Both the position numbers and the translations under genes were made by a program. A stretch of 64,000 nucleotides of DNA from Streptococcus australis (GTDB lineage: Bacteria; Bacillota; Bacilli; Lactobacillales; Streptococcaceae): positions 112,939-176,938 of the forward strand of contig NZ_JADNGY010000005.1 in assembly GCF_015553625.1 (NCBI RefSeq). The letters run 5' to 3'. The notes beneath the pieces were generated by a model that worked only from the letters and a program-made list of their open reading frames with translations, did not search any database and was not told the DNA's origin. Numbering within the stretch: position 1 is the stretch's first letter; every line of letters starts with the position of its first letter. Of this stretch, positions 55,639-63,925 are shown piece by piece.

Positions 55639-58182
55639 ATGCAAGCAGTTGCACATTTTATTGATACATTTGTACCTGAGCACTATGATCTATTCTTAGA
55701 TTTGAACCGCTCAAACAAGACTTTCTCAGGGAAAGTGACCATTACAGGAGAGGCAAAGGATACTCGCATCTCTCTTCAACAAAAGGATTTGACCATCGAA
55801 TCTGCACAAGTAGATGGGCAAGATTGTTCCTTTACAGTCAAGGATGAGGAAGAAGCGGTCTTTGTTGAAGTTCCTGCTACAGGTAAAGTAAACCTTACAC
55901 TTTCTTATGAAGGAAAAATTACCGATAATATGACAGGGATCTATCCGTCTTACTATACAGTAGATGGTGTCAAAAAAGAGGTCATCTCCACTCAGTTTGA
56001 GAGCCATTTTGCGCGTGAAGCCTTCCCGAGTGTGGATGAGCCAGAAGCCAAAGCGACCTTTGATTTGGCTGTGAAATTTGACCAAGAAGAAGGGGAAATC
56101 GTTCTTTCTAACATGCCTGAAATCGATGTCGAAAGTCGGAAAGAAACAGGTATTTGGAAGTTTGATACAACTCCTCGTATGTCTTCTTATCTTTTGGCCT
56201 TTGCGGCAGGAGATTTGCAGGGTGTGACAGCTAAGACCAAGAATGGAACCCTAGTCGGTGTCTACTCTACCAAAGCTCACCCATTAGAAAACTTGGACTT
56301 CTCATTAGATATTGCTGTTCGTGCCATTGAATTCTACGAAGACTACTATGGAGTGGCTTACCCAATCCCTCAATCCCTTCATATCGCCCTCCCAGACTTC
56401 TCTTCTGGAGCTATGGAAAACTGGGGCTTGGTAACCTATCGTGAAGTCTACCTCCTTGTAGATGAGAACTCGACAGCCCAAAGCCGTCAAACAGTAGCCT
56501 TGGTCGTAGCTCACGAATTGGCTCACCAATGGTTTGGTAACCTCGTGACCATGAAGTGGTGGGATGACCTCTGGTTGAATGAAAGCTTCGCCAATATGAT
56601 GGAATATGTCTGCTTGGATGCCATCGAACCAAGCTGGAATATCTTTGAAGACTTCCAAACAACTGGTGTACCTGCTGCCTTGAAACGCGATGCGACTGAT
56701 GGTGTTCAATCCGTCCATGTGGAAGTGAAACACCCAGACGAGATCAACACCCTCTTTGACCCTGCGATCGTTTACGCCAAGGGTAGCCGGCTCATGCACA
56801 TGCTTCGCCGTTGGTTAGGCGATGATGCCTTCCGTAAAGGTTTGAAGATCTACTTTGAAAAACACCAATACGGCAATACCATCGGTCGTGATCTTTGGGA
56901 TGCTCTTGGGCAAGCTTCAGGTCGCGATGTCGCAGCCTTTATGGATTCTTGGTTGGAGCAACCAGGATACCCTGTTGTCTCAGCTTCTGTAGAGAACGAT
57001 ACCTTGATCATCCGTCAAGAGCAGTTCTTCATCGGAGAAAGAGAAGAAAAAGGACGCAAGTGGGTTGTTCCGTTAAATAGCAACTGGACGGGTATTCCAG
57101 ATACTTTGGAAACTGAAGTCTTAGAAATTCCAAACTACAGTGCCTTGAAAGCAGCTAACAGCGGAGCTCTTCGATTCAATACAGAAAATACAGCTCACTA
57201 TATCAGTGACTACCGTGGGGAATTGTTGGAAGACATTCTTGCTGACCTTGCTAGCTTGGATAGCACTTCAAAATTACAAGTGGTTCAAGAACGTCGTCTT
57301 TTAGCTGAAAGTGGTCAAATTTCTTATGCAAGCCTCTTGCCAGTGATTGAACACTTGACAGAAGAAAGTTCCTACTTGGTCGTTTCAGCTGTTTCGAGCG
57401 TCTTAGCTGGAATCAGTCTCTTTGTGGATGAGGGAACTGAAACAGAAGCAGCCTTCCATGAGTTGTTAAAACGCTTGAACCGTTACAACTTTGAACGCTT
57501 GGGTCTAGAAGCTAAGCCTGGTGAAACAGAAGAAGACGAAAAAGTTCGTCAGCTTATGATCGCCAATATGATTAAGGCCAATGATGAAGCTGCACAAGCC
57601 CAAGCGAGTGCTATCTTTGAAGCACACGCAGATGATTTGGAAAAACTCCCAGCTGCCATTCGCTTGCAAATCTTAGTCAACCAAATCAAGCACCATGAAA
57701 CCAAGGAGCTTAGCCAACAATATCTGGATACCTATGTGAAGACAGTTGATGGAAACTTTAAACGCCAGTTGGCGGCTGCACTTTCTTATACCAAGGATGC
57801 GGAAACTTTGGAAGCTCTATTGAAGGAGTGGAAGAACAAGGATGTGGTGAAACCTCAGGACTTGGCTATGAGCTGGTACTACAACTTCTTGCATGATGAC
57901 TTTACCCAAGGTAGAACCTGGACTTGGGCGCGTGAAAACTGGGATTGGATCAAGAAAGCACTCGGTGGTGATATGAGCTTTGATAAGTTTGTCATCTATC
58001 CAGCCAACTGTTTCAAGACCCGTGAACGGTTGAATGAATACAAGGCCTTCTTTGAACCTCAATTGGATGATATGGCGATTAGCCGCAATATCAAGATGGG
58101 AATCAAAGAAATCGCGGCTCGTATCGATCTTATTGAGCGGGAGAAAGCAGCTGTTGAAGCAGCCCTTCTAGCAACAAAATAA
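55639..58182 (+). CDS. pepN: Lysyl aminopeptidase PepN (M1 family)
   Basis: An 847-aa cytoplasmic zinc aminopeptidase. The exopeptidase motif GAMEN and the zinc site HELAHQWFGN (292-301) with a downstream Glu in WLNESFAN are intact. ATG 55639 is chosen over ATG 55621 because AAGGAG lies between them and relatives start MQAV. A promoter TTACAG-N16-TAGAAT with extended TG lies just upstream. In S. pneumoniae pepN is directly followed by ciaRH; here bioY and a repeat-protein gene intervene. Confidence 0.96.
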   Translation: MQAVAHFIDTFVPEHYDLFLDLNRSNKTFSGKVTITGEAKDTRISLQQKDLTIESAQVDGQDCSFTVKDEEEAVFVEVPATGKVNLTLSYEGKITDNMTGIYPSYYTVDGVKKEVISTQFESHFAREAFPSVDEPEAKATFDLAVKFDQEEGEIVLSNMPEIDVESRKETGIWKFDTTPRMSSYLLAFAAGDLQGVTAKTKNGTLVGVYSTKAHPLENLDFSLDIAVRAIEFYEDYYGVAYPIPQSLHIALPDFSSGAMENWGLVTYREVYLLVDENSTAQSRQTVALVVAHELAHQWFGNLVTMKWWDDLWLNESFANMMEYVCLDAIEPSWNIFEDFQTTGVPAALKRDATDGVQSVHVEVKHPDEINTLFDPAIVYAKGSRLMHMLRRWLGDDAFRKGLKIYFEKHQYGNTIGRDLWDALGQASGRDVAAFMDSWLEQPGYPVVSASVENDTLIIRQEQFFIGEREEKGRKWVVPLNSNWTGIPDTLETEVLEIPNYSALKAANSGALRFNTENTAHYISDYRGELLEDILADLASLDSTSKLQVVQERRLLAESGQISYASLLPVIEHLTEESSYLVVSAVSSVLAGISLFVDEGTETEAAFHELLKRLNRYNFERLGLEAKPGETEEDEKVRQLMIANMIKANDEAAQAQASAIFEAHADDLEKLPAAIRLQILVNQIKHHETKELSQQYLDTYVKTVDGNFKRQLAAALSYTKDAETLEALLKEWKNKDVVKPQDLAMSWYYNFLHDDFTQGRTWTWARENWDWIKKALGGDMSFDKFVIYPANCFKTRERLNEYKAFFEPQLDDMAISRNIKMGIKEIAARIDLIEREKAAVEAALLATK

Positions 58183-58185
58183 TGA

Positions 58186-58239
58186 AAAAAGCTCCTAGAG
58201 AGTGCTATGCAGATCTGCAAGCCTCTCTAAGAGTTTTTT
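58186..58239. terminator. Terminator between pepN and bioY
   Basis: CTCCTAGAGAG pairs with CTCTCTAAGAG, with an inner GCAGATCTGC palindrome. T-runs and A-runs on the two sides make it probably bidirectional. Confidence 0.75.
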
Positions 58240-58780
58240 ATTTTTCTTTTTTGAAATAAGGGAGATGCTTGAGATTTCGATAAAGAATGACCGCGAAAAT
58301 AGTTGTCAAAGCCATCTTAATCAAATCTGGCACCACAAAAGGTAAGACGACAAATTTTATTGCGAAATCTAAAGATTTATGGGCAATGAGCATAAACCCT
58401 AAGGCACCCCCAATAAAGAGAACGATTTCTCCTAAAGCGTTAGCAAGAAAAATACGAATGGGCTGTCCCTTTTGACCAGCAAAGATAGAAGTAACCAAAG
58501 CTCGAAGAGGGAAGAAGAAAAGGAATCCGGCAGTGGGACCGTAGAAGGAAGCGATACCTCCGTGACCACCTGCAAAGACGGGGAGGCCAATGGCACCTAA
58601 GAGGAGGTAAATGAGAACAGAAAGGGTGGCTTCTTTTGGACGGTAGATGCTGGCGATTAATCCAATCGCTAAAGTCTGAAGCGTGATAGGAATGGGTCCA
58701 AGTGGGATTGTAAAAGGAGATAGGGCAGCAATCAAAGCTGCTCCTAGGGCAATTAATGTCATTGATTCTATTTTTTTCAA
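58238..58780 (-). CDS. bioY: Biotin transporter substrate-binding component BioY
   Basis: A 180-aa ECF-type S component with six membrane segments. Family features are IPLGPIPITLQTLAI near the N-terminus and LPVFAGGHGGIASFYGPTAGFL in the middle. It would use the shared ECF energizing module encoded elsewhere. It is on the reverse strand, divergent from the repeat-protein gene. Confidence 0.93.
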   Translation of the reverse strand: MKKIESMTLIALGAALIAALSPFTIPLGPIPITLQTLAIGLIASIYRPKEATLSVLIYLLLGAIGLPVFAGGHGGIASFYGPTAGFLFFFPLRALVTSIFAGQKGQPIRIFLANALGEIVLFIGGALGFMLIAHKSLDFAIKFVVLPFVVPDLIKMALTTIFAVILYRNLKHLPYFKKEK

Positions 58781-58813
58781 AACAGTAAACCTCTATTTGT
58801 TTTTATGGTAACT

Positions 58814-58843
58814 ATTCTATAAAAAAGAAGGTTAGTCTGTCAA
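58814..58843 (-). promoter_or_regulatory. bioY promoter TTGACA-N18-TAGAAT
   Basis: The reverse-strand -35 is at 58843-58838 and the -10 at 58819-58814 (alternatively TATAGA at 16-bp spacing). It lies about 40-50 bp from the CiaR-like repeats of the divergent promoter. Confidence 0.7.
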
Positions 58844-58880
58844 GTCCTCTTTTCAGCTGTGACAAATGTCTCCTTAATCA

Positions 58881-58935
58881 TTTTAGGAAAGTTTAAGAAA
58901 AAATTTAGTCACTGTTAAGGAAAAGCCTGTAAACT
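58881..58935 (+). promoter_or_regulatory. CiaR-like operator array and promoter upstream of the repeat-protein gene
   Basis: Four hexamers start exactly 11 bp apart: TTTTAG (58881), TTTAAG (58892), ATTTAG (58903), GTTAAG (58914). The known CiaR site is, from memory, NTTAAG-N5-WTTAAG, so each neighbouring pair is one mismatch or so from consensus. Ten bases after the last hexamer comes TAAACT (58930-58935), a -10 candidate. That spacing resembles CiaR-activated promoters as I recall them. Confidence 0.6.
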
Positions 58936-58988
58936 ATCCTTATCTAAACAAAGGCCTTGTTTAAATAAAAATATAAGGAAATGAAAGA

Positions 58989-59681
58989 ATGCAAGCTTCG
59001 AATGAACAAAAGCAAGAAAGAACTGAAAAAATGATTGTCGTTAAGAAAAGTCCTAAGTGGTGGGCAACTGCCGCAGCAACAGGAGGACTCGTCGTAGGAA
59101 TGACAAGTGGATTTGGATTGGGAATGTTGGCGACAGCCAATACGACTCCCCAACGCCAACAAGCAAGAGTCGCTACACAAAATGGCAACCAGCCTGCCCA
59201 AAATTCTCAAGGACAAAATGGACATTCTAACTCACAAGCTTTTAATGGACAAAATGGTGGACCAGGCCAAGGGAATCGGAATGACCAATCGCCACAAGAT
59301 GGAGGGCCTCAAGGTCAGCAAGGACAAGATGGATTTAGAGGTGGACCGGGTGGTAGGCCCCCGCAAGATGGGCAGAATGGTGGACCAGGGCAAAGTGAGA
59401 TGAATGGTCAACCGCCACAAGATGGTGAACCTCAAGGTCAGCAAGGACAAGATGGATTTGGTGGTGGACCAGGCGGCATGCCACCGCAAGATGGTCAAAA
59501 CGGTGGACCAGGCCAAGGGAATCGGAATGACCAACCGCCACAAGATGGAGGGCCTCAAGCTCAACCAGACAACCAACAAAATGGGAAATCCAATAAAAAG
59601 TCCTCCAAGAAGTCCACTTCGAAAAAATCGTCAACCAATACACAACATTCATCAAAGGATGAGACAGGGACAGCGGGCTAA
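58989..59681 (+). CDS. Membrane-anchored Gly/Gln/Pro-repeat protein upstream of ciaRH
   Basis: A 230-aa protein that I do not recognise. Residues 1-23 are charged, 24-50 form a single transmembrane or signal-anchor segment (WWATAAATGGLVVGM...), 51-86 are Gln/Asn-rich. Residues 87-127 and 128-168 are two copies of a 41-residue repeat with a partial third copy at 169-192. Units contain GQNGGPGQ, PPQDG and GQQGQDGF. The tail (200-225) is Lys/Ser-rich and probably binds polyanions such as teichoic acid or DNA. There is no LPXTG. It is followed by ciaR after 113 bp with no terminator. The position matches ciaX in S. mutans, though the sequence is different. Confidence 0.75.
   Translation: MQASNEQKQERTEKMIVVKKSPKWWATAAATGGLVVGMTSGFGLGMLATANTTPQRQQARVATQNGNQPAQNSQGQNGHSNSQAFNGQNGGPGQGNRNDQSPQDGGPQGQQGQDGFRGGPGGRPPQDGQNGGPGQSEMNGQPPQDGEPQGQQGQDGFGGGPGGMPPQDGQNGGPGQGNRNDQPPQDGGPQAQPDNQQNGKSNKKSSKKSTSKKSSTNTQHSSKDETGTAG
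59247..59564 (+). repeat. Tandem 123-bp repeats inside the repeat-protein gene
   Basis: Two full units (59247-59369 and 59370-59492) and a partial third (59493-59564). The first and third units share the stretch encoding GPGQGNRNDQ, while the second encodes GPGQSEMNGQ. Copy number is likely to vary between strains. Confidence 0.85.
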
Positions 59682-59730
59682 GAAAAAAGGTGAAATCGCT
59701 ATCTGAAAGCTACTGAATGAAGCCTTGTCA

Positions 59731-59739
59731 TGTTATAAT
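59731..59739 (+). promoter_or_regulatory. Extended -10 promoter (TGTTATAAT) of ciaR
   Basis: TG at 59731-59732 and TATAAT at 59734-59739, 55 bp upstream of ATG 59795. No consensus -35 and no CiaR-type hexamers at the expected positions. ciaRH can thus be transcribed both from here and by read-through from the repeat-protein gene. Confidence 0.65.
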
Positions 59740-59794
59740 AGAGTAGAATATACTCATCATCCCTGTATGGAAGAATGAGAAGGAGAAAGTAAAT

Positions 59795-60469
59795 ATGATT
59801 AAGATTTTATTAGTCGAAGACGACCTCGGTCTGTCTAATTCAGTATTTGATTTTTTAGATGATTTTGCAGATGTCATGCAAGTCTTTGATGGGGATGAAG
59901 GTCTGTATGAGGCTGAAAGTGGCATCTATGACCTAATTTTACTGGACCTCATGCTTCCTGGAAAAGATGGTTTCCAAGTTCTGAAAGAATTGAGAGATAA
60001 GGGTGTCTCCACTCCAGTATTGATTATGACAGCCAAAGAGAGCTTGGACGATAAGGGCCATGGTTTTGAGTTGGGAGCAGATGACTATCTGACCAAGCCT
60101 TTCTACCTAGAAGAGTTGAAAATGCGAATCCAAGCATTGTTGAAGCGCGCTGGTAAGGTCAATGAAAATACTCTTTCTTATGGGAATGTGACCGTTAATC
60201 TCTCGACTAACTCTACGCTTGTTGAAGGGAAAGAAGTAGAACTATTAGGAAAAGAATTTGATCTTTTGGTCTATTTCCTTCAAAATCAAAATGTCATCCT
60301 GCCAAAAACACAAATCTTTGATCGACTTTGGGGATTTGATAGCGATACGACCATTTCGGTTGTCGAAGTGTATGTTTCTAAGATTCGGAAGAAATTAAAA
60401 GGTACAGACTTTGCAAAAAATCTCCAAACATTGCGTAGCGTGGGGTATATTCTGAAAGATGCTCAATAA
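59795..60469 (+). CDS. ciaR: Response regulator CiaR
   Basis: A 224-aa OmpR-family regulator nearly identical in character to pneumococcal CiaR ([33 protein letters not shown] start). Phospho-acceptor Asp51 in [10 protein letters not shown], Lys in LTKPF, and a C-terminal winged helix ending in [10 protein letters not shown]. CiaRH controls competence, beta-lactam tolerance, HtrA and small RNAs in S. pneumoniae. GAAGGAG precedes ATG 59795. It overlaps ciaH by 11 bases. Confidence 0.95.
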   Translation: MIKILLVEDDLGLSNSVFDFLDDFADVMQVFDGDEGLYEAESGIYDLILLDLMLPGKDGFQVLKELRDKGVSTPVLIMTAKESLDDKGHGFELGADDYLTKPFYLEELKMRIQALLKRAGKVNENTLSYGNVTVNLSTNSTLVEGKEVELLGKEFDLLVYFLQNQNVILPKTQIFDRLWGFDSDTTISVVEVYVSKIRKKLKGTDFAKNLQTLRSVGYILKDAQ

Positions 60470-61832
60470 AATTAAAAAAACTGTCAATGCGGATGACTTT
60501 TCCTATTTCATCCGCTATTTCGGACTCTTTACCTTGATTTTTTCAACCATGACCTTGATTATTATTCAAGTGATGCGTTCCAGTCTTTATACAACGGTTG
60601 ACGAAAATTTAAAAATGCTCAGTAAAGATCGCTATTCGATTATCAGTTTGGCAAACCGTACAGGCAATGGGATGGGAAGAGACGAAACTGCTGATGACGG
60701 ACCAGAAGATGATGAACTTGGTCCCGAGGATGGCCCTAGACCATCGGTTACTTCCAATAGCACAGCCATCCTCTTGAATGATAAATTTGAAAATGTGACG
60801 ACGGATAATGGTTTCCTAGATCTAAAAACAGTAACTTTTAGTCGCAGTTATTTAAACAAGATCAAGCAGATTCAAATTACTAATCATTATAAACAGAAGG
60901 AAAGTTACCGGGCTTATTTGGTAGATATTGATCCCGATGATTATATCGACGGGGTGAAATATGCCGTGATCATGACCAACATCAGCCAGTTGGAGCAGAC
61001 CAGTGAAAAACATGAGAGTCAAATTGCCTTGGTTATGATTTGTTTCTGGGGCATTTCCCTCTTTGCAAGTATCTTCTTGGCTAAGATGAGTGTGAAACCT
61101 CTCTTAGAGAGCATGAACCGGCAGAAGGCCTTCGTCGAAAATGCTTCTCATGAATTGCGGACGCCTTTAGCGGTTTTGCAAAATCGTTTGGAAGCCTTAT
61201 TCCGAAAACCAGAGGCGACGATTATGGAATCTAGTGAGAATATTGCCTCCTCTTTGGATGAAGTTCGCAATATGCGATTATTGACGACCAATCTCTTAAA
61301 CTTAGCCCGTCGAGATGATGGGATTAAACCAGAGTTTAGCGAGATCACACCATCCTTTTTTGACCAAACTTTTGCCAATTATGAAATCATTGCGGAGGAA
61401 AACGAAAAAATCTTCGAATATGAGAATCTGGTGGATAGGAGTCTGGTGACTGATAAGGTCCTATTGAAACAACTGATGACCATTTTGTATGATAATGCCC
61501 TCAAATATACGGAGGAAGAAGGGAAAATACGCTTTGTCGCCCAATTCAAGGATCGTTATCTCTATCTTCGAGTAGAGGACAATGGTCCAGGAATTGCTGA
61601 TGAAGATAAAAAACGGATTTTTGATCGTTTCTACCGAGTGGATAAGGCGCGAACCCGTCAAAAGGGTGGTTTTGGTTTGGGCTTATCCTTAGCCAAGCAA
61701 ATCGTAGAAGCCTTCAATGGTACCATTAGTGTTCGAGATAACAAACCTAAAGGTTCTATTTTCGAGGTAAAACTAGCAACGAAGTCAGAAAGTAAAAAGA
61801 GATCCAGCTCTAAATCAACGAAGAACAAGTAA
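60459..61832 (+). CDS. ciaH: Sensor histidine kinase CiaH with acidic insert
   Basis: A 457-aa kinase with TM1 (about 20-40), an extracellular domain (about 41-185), TM2 (about 187-207), phospho-acceptor His231 in [14 protein letters not shown], and an ATP-binding domain ([22 protein letters not shown]). The extracellular part contains an insert at about residues 70-97 rich in Asp, Glu, Gly and Pro ([15 protein letters not shown]). I do not recall this from pneumococcal CiaH. The C-terminal tail is Lys/Ser-rich. It ends in a terminator derived from the intergenic repeat. Confidence 0.94.
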   Translation: MLNKIKKTVNADDFSYFIRYFGLFTLIFSTMTLIIIQVMRSSLYTTVDENLKMLSKDRYSIISLANRTGNGMGRDETADDGPEDDELGPEDGPRPSVTSNSTAILLNDKFENVTTDNGFLDLKTVTFSRSYLNKIKQIQITNHYKQKESYRAYLVDIDPDDYIDGVKYAVIMTNISQLEQTSEKHESQIALVMICFWGISLFASIFLAKMSVKPLLESMNRQKAFVENASHELRTPLAVLQNRLEALFRKPEATIMESSENIASSLDEVRNMRLLTTNLLNLARRDDGIKPEFSEITPSFFDQTFANYEIIAEENEKIFEYENLVDRSLVTDKVLLKQLMTILYDNALKYTEEEGKIRFVAQFKDRYLYLRVEDNGPGIADEDKKRIFDRFYRVDKARTRQKGGFGLGLSLAKQIVEAFNGTISVRDNKPKGSIFEVKLATKSESKKRSSSKSTKNK

Positions 61833-61892
61833 GTGAGTGGGACGACAAAATCGAATTCTAACGAATGACCGATTTCTGTCCCACTCTCTTTT
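61833..61892 (-). repeat. Intergenic repeat, partial copy B, acting as ciaH terminator
   Basis: Only hairpin 1 of the element, in reverse orientation, directly after the ciaH stop. GAGTGGGAC pairs with GTCCCACTC and the inner AAATCG with CGATTT. On the ciaH strand it ends in CTTTTTC, so it works as an intrinsic terminator. Confidence 0.85.
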
Positions 61893-61962
61893 TCATCCAT
61901 TTCAATTCATCGCTATTTTGATCTGACTAGTGTATAATAGTAAAAAAAGAAAGAGGTGTCTT

Positions 61963-62349
61963 ATGGCTTCAAAAATGTTACACACTTGTTTACGTGTGGA
62001 GAATTTAGAAAAATCAATTGCCTTTTATGCAGATGCATTTGGCTTTAAGGAATTGCGTCGCAAAGATTTTCCTGAATACAAATTTACGATTGTTTATCTT
62101 GGTTTAGAAGGGGATGACTATGAGTTGGAATTAACTTACAACTATGATCATGGTCCTTATGTTATTGGAGATGGTTTTGCTCACGTAGCCTTGAGTACCC
62201 CAGACCTTGAAGCCCTTCATGCCGAGCATAAGGAAAAAGGTTATCAAGTAACGGATCCAAAAGGCTTGCCAGGAACACTTCCAAACTATTACTTTATTGT
62301 GGACCCAGATGGCTACAAAGTAGAAGTGATTCGTGAAAAGTCCTTATAA
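61963..62349 (+). CDS. gloA: Lactoylglutathione lyase-family protein (glyoxalase I)
   Basis: A 128-aa VOC-superfamily enzyme with two beta-alpha-beta-beta-beta modules. Metal ligands correspond to His (MLHTCLRV), Glu (YELELTYN), His (GFAHVAL) and Glu (YKVEVI). Detoxification of methylglyoxal is the family role; the thiol cofactor in streptococci is uncertain. ATG 61963 follows AGAGGTG; promoter -10 TGTATAAT lies about 30 bp upstream. Confidence 0.92.
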   Translation: MASKMLHTCLRVENLEKSIAFYADAFGFKELRRKDFPEYKFTIVYLGLEGDDYELELTYNYDHGPYVIGDGFAHVALSTPDLEALHAEHKEKGYQVTDPKGLPGTLPNYYFIVDPDGYKVEVIREKSL

Positions 62350-62373
62350 ATGGTAATCACATCACATAGGATA

Positions 62374-62406
62374 AAGAGCAGGTGAGAACTGACCTGTTCT
62401 TTTTTG
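62374..62406 (+). terminator. Terminator after gloA
   Basis: AGAGCAGGT pairs with ACCTGTTCT, followed by TTTTTT. Confidence 0.82.
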
Positions 62407-62524
62407 TTTTTGAAATTGGCTATTACTAAATGACAGGGGATAGGGTAGTCCCCTAATTTCCTATTGTTTTTTAGGATTTAATTTCTAGATTTGAGAGTTT
62501 TCTACTGTTTTTTGGTGATAAAAT

Positions 62525-62533
62525 TGCTATAAT
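62525..62533 (+). promoter_or_regulatory. Extended -10 (TGCTATAAT) six bases before the pgdA ATG
   Basis: TG at 62525-62526 and TATAAT at 62528-62533. The ATG follows at 62540. No Shine-Dalgarno fits between, so a leaderless mRNA is predicted. No strong -35 is seen. Confidence 0.55.
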
Positions 62534-62539
62534 AAGAAT

Positions 62540-63925
62540 ATGAAGAATTCCTACTTGAAAATGTTTATCCTCGTTCTTCTTAACCTCCTTTTTATCGGAG
62601 GAATCTATCTGGCTTATCAGAAGATTGAGGAAGCCCGCGCCATCAAAAATTATAATCAACAGCTTTCTAAAGTCATTCAGGAAGAAGCAGCAGTTGAAAA
62701 AGACAAAGATACCAGCCTTCAAAAAGGAATGGTTGGTCAATCTTATGTTGCTGCTTACTACCCGAAAAATAATGAAGAACCCATCGCAGTAGTTAAAGAG
62801 AGAATTTTGGCTGACGTTGGCTCTCTTCCTCAAGAAGAGAAGAAGAACCAGCAAGCAAAAGAGCTCTTGTTCTACCATACCGAACGCTCAGAAGACCCAT
62901 TTGTAGGGGTTCATCCTTATCAGGTGAAGAAGACCCAGTACAAGTGGAAAAACGGCAAGTTCATTAAAGAAGGGATTGACAAACTACCTCTCCTCTATCT
63001 AACGGATGAGGGGACGGTCTTCCAATTTTCCCAATTGTTTACGGATGCAAATCTAGCCAAAGAAACTCTCTTAACAGAATTGCGTGCCCAGCTGGTCTTC
63101 CTTCAGTTAGGGGAAGATAGAATTGAAGAGCTGATGCAAACCGTCTCAGCAAGTGATATGGCAAGCTGGCAGTTCACCTATAATAAAGGTGTGCTTTCCA
63201 TCACACTTTCAGTAGATATTGAAGGTATGGAAACTTTTGATGTTCCTCTTTCCAAACTCTATGATGTGATTGATTCTGCTCGTCTGAATCCTGAAGATCT
63301 TCAATCTTATGAGGCCTACCAAACTCAACGTCATGCTAAGATGGTTGCCTTAACATTTGATGATGGTCCGGATCCAACGACGACCCCTCAAGCCCTAGAT
63401 ATCTTGAACAAGTACCATGTTAAAGCGACTTTCTTTATGCTTGGGAAAAATGTCTCGGCCTATCCTGAAGTGGCTAAACGGGTACGTCAGGAAGGACATG
63501 AAATCGGGATCCATACCTGGAATCACCCTGTCTTAACCAAGTTGCCTTTGGAATCTGCCCAAAAAGAAATCATGGATACTAAGGAAGTCATTCAAAAGGT
63601 CACTGGGGTGCAAACGAAAATTACTCGTCCGCCTTATGGTTCGATTAATAGTGCCATTCAATATGCAGTGGATCAGGCCTTTATCATGTGGGATGTGGAT
63701 ACTCTGGATTGGAAGACTCATAATACACAAGCCATCTTGGCAGAAGTGAAAAAACAAGTCAAACCAGGATCAATCATCCTGATGCACGATATTCACCAAA
63801 CATCTATCAATGCCCTTCCAGCTGTTATTGAATACCTTCAATCGCAAGGCTACACTATCGTGACGGTTGATGAACTCTTAGACCACCAAGTGGAAAGTCA
63901 TCGCCTCTATTACAATCGTAATTAA
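62540..63925 (+). CDS. pgdA: Peptidoglycan N-acetylglucosamine deacetylase PgdA-like
   Basis: A 461-aa membrane-anchored enzyme that removes acetyl groups from peptidoglycan GlcNAc, giving lysozyme resistance. N-terminal TM anchor about residues 7-24, then an extracellular middle domain (about 40-260) and the carbohydrate esterase 4 domain. CE4 motifs are all intact: TFDDGP (272-277), HTWNHP, RPPYG, DVDTLDW and LMHDIH. ATG 62540 has no ribosome site. It ends at 63925, one base before a copy of the intergenic repeat. Confidence 0.93.
   Translation: MKNSYLKMFILVLLNLLFIGGIYLAYQKIEEARAIKNYNQQLSKVIQEEAAVEKDKDTSLQKGMVGQSYVAAYYPKNNEEPIAVVKERILADVGSLPQEEKKNQQAKELLFYHTERSEDPFVGVHPYQVKKTQYKWKNGKFIKEGIDKLPLLYLTDEGTVFQFSQLFTDANLAKETLLTELRAQLVFLQLGEDRIEELMQTVSASDMASWQFTYNKGVLSITLSVDIEGMETFDVPLSKLYDVIDSARLNPEDLQSYEAYQTQRHAKMVALTFDDGPDPTTTPQALDILNKYHVKATFFMLGKNVSAYPEVAKRVRQEGHEIGIHTWNHPVLTKLPLESAQKEIMDTKEVIQKVTGVQTKITRPPYGSINSAIQYAVDQAFIMWDVDTLDWKTHNTQAILAEVKKQVKPGSIILMHDIHQTSINALPAVIEYLQSQGYTIVTVDELLDHQVESHRLYYNRN

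Noticed and set aside
58780..58850. Possible BirA operator upstream of bioY
   Set aside because: TAAC and GTTACC half-sites are present but the spacing (about 18) and left half-site do not fit the BirA pattern I know.
59232..59655. Reverse-strand ORFs opposite the Gly/Gln/Pro repeat protein
   Set aside because: Repeat-driven open frames on the antisense strand, with low-complexity composition and no start signals.
59707..59740. CiaR box at the proximal ciaR promoter
   Set aside because: No TTTAAG-like hexamers lie at the expected distance from TATAAT 59734; the array is only at 58881-58919.
62471..62878. Reverse-strand 135-aa ORF covering the pgdA start
   Set aside because: Antisense to a well-supported gene and its promoter; no ribosome site or recognisable domain.
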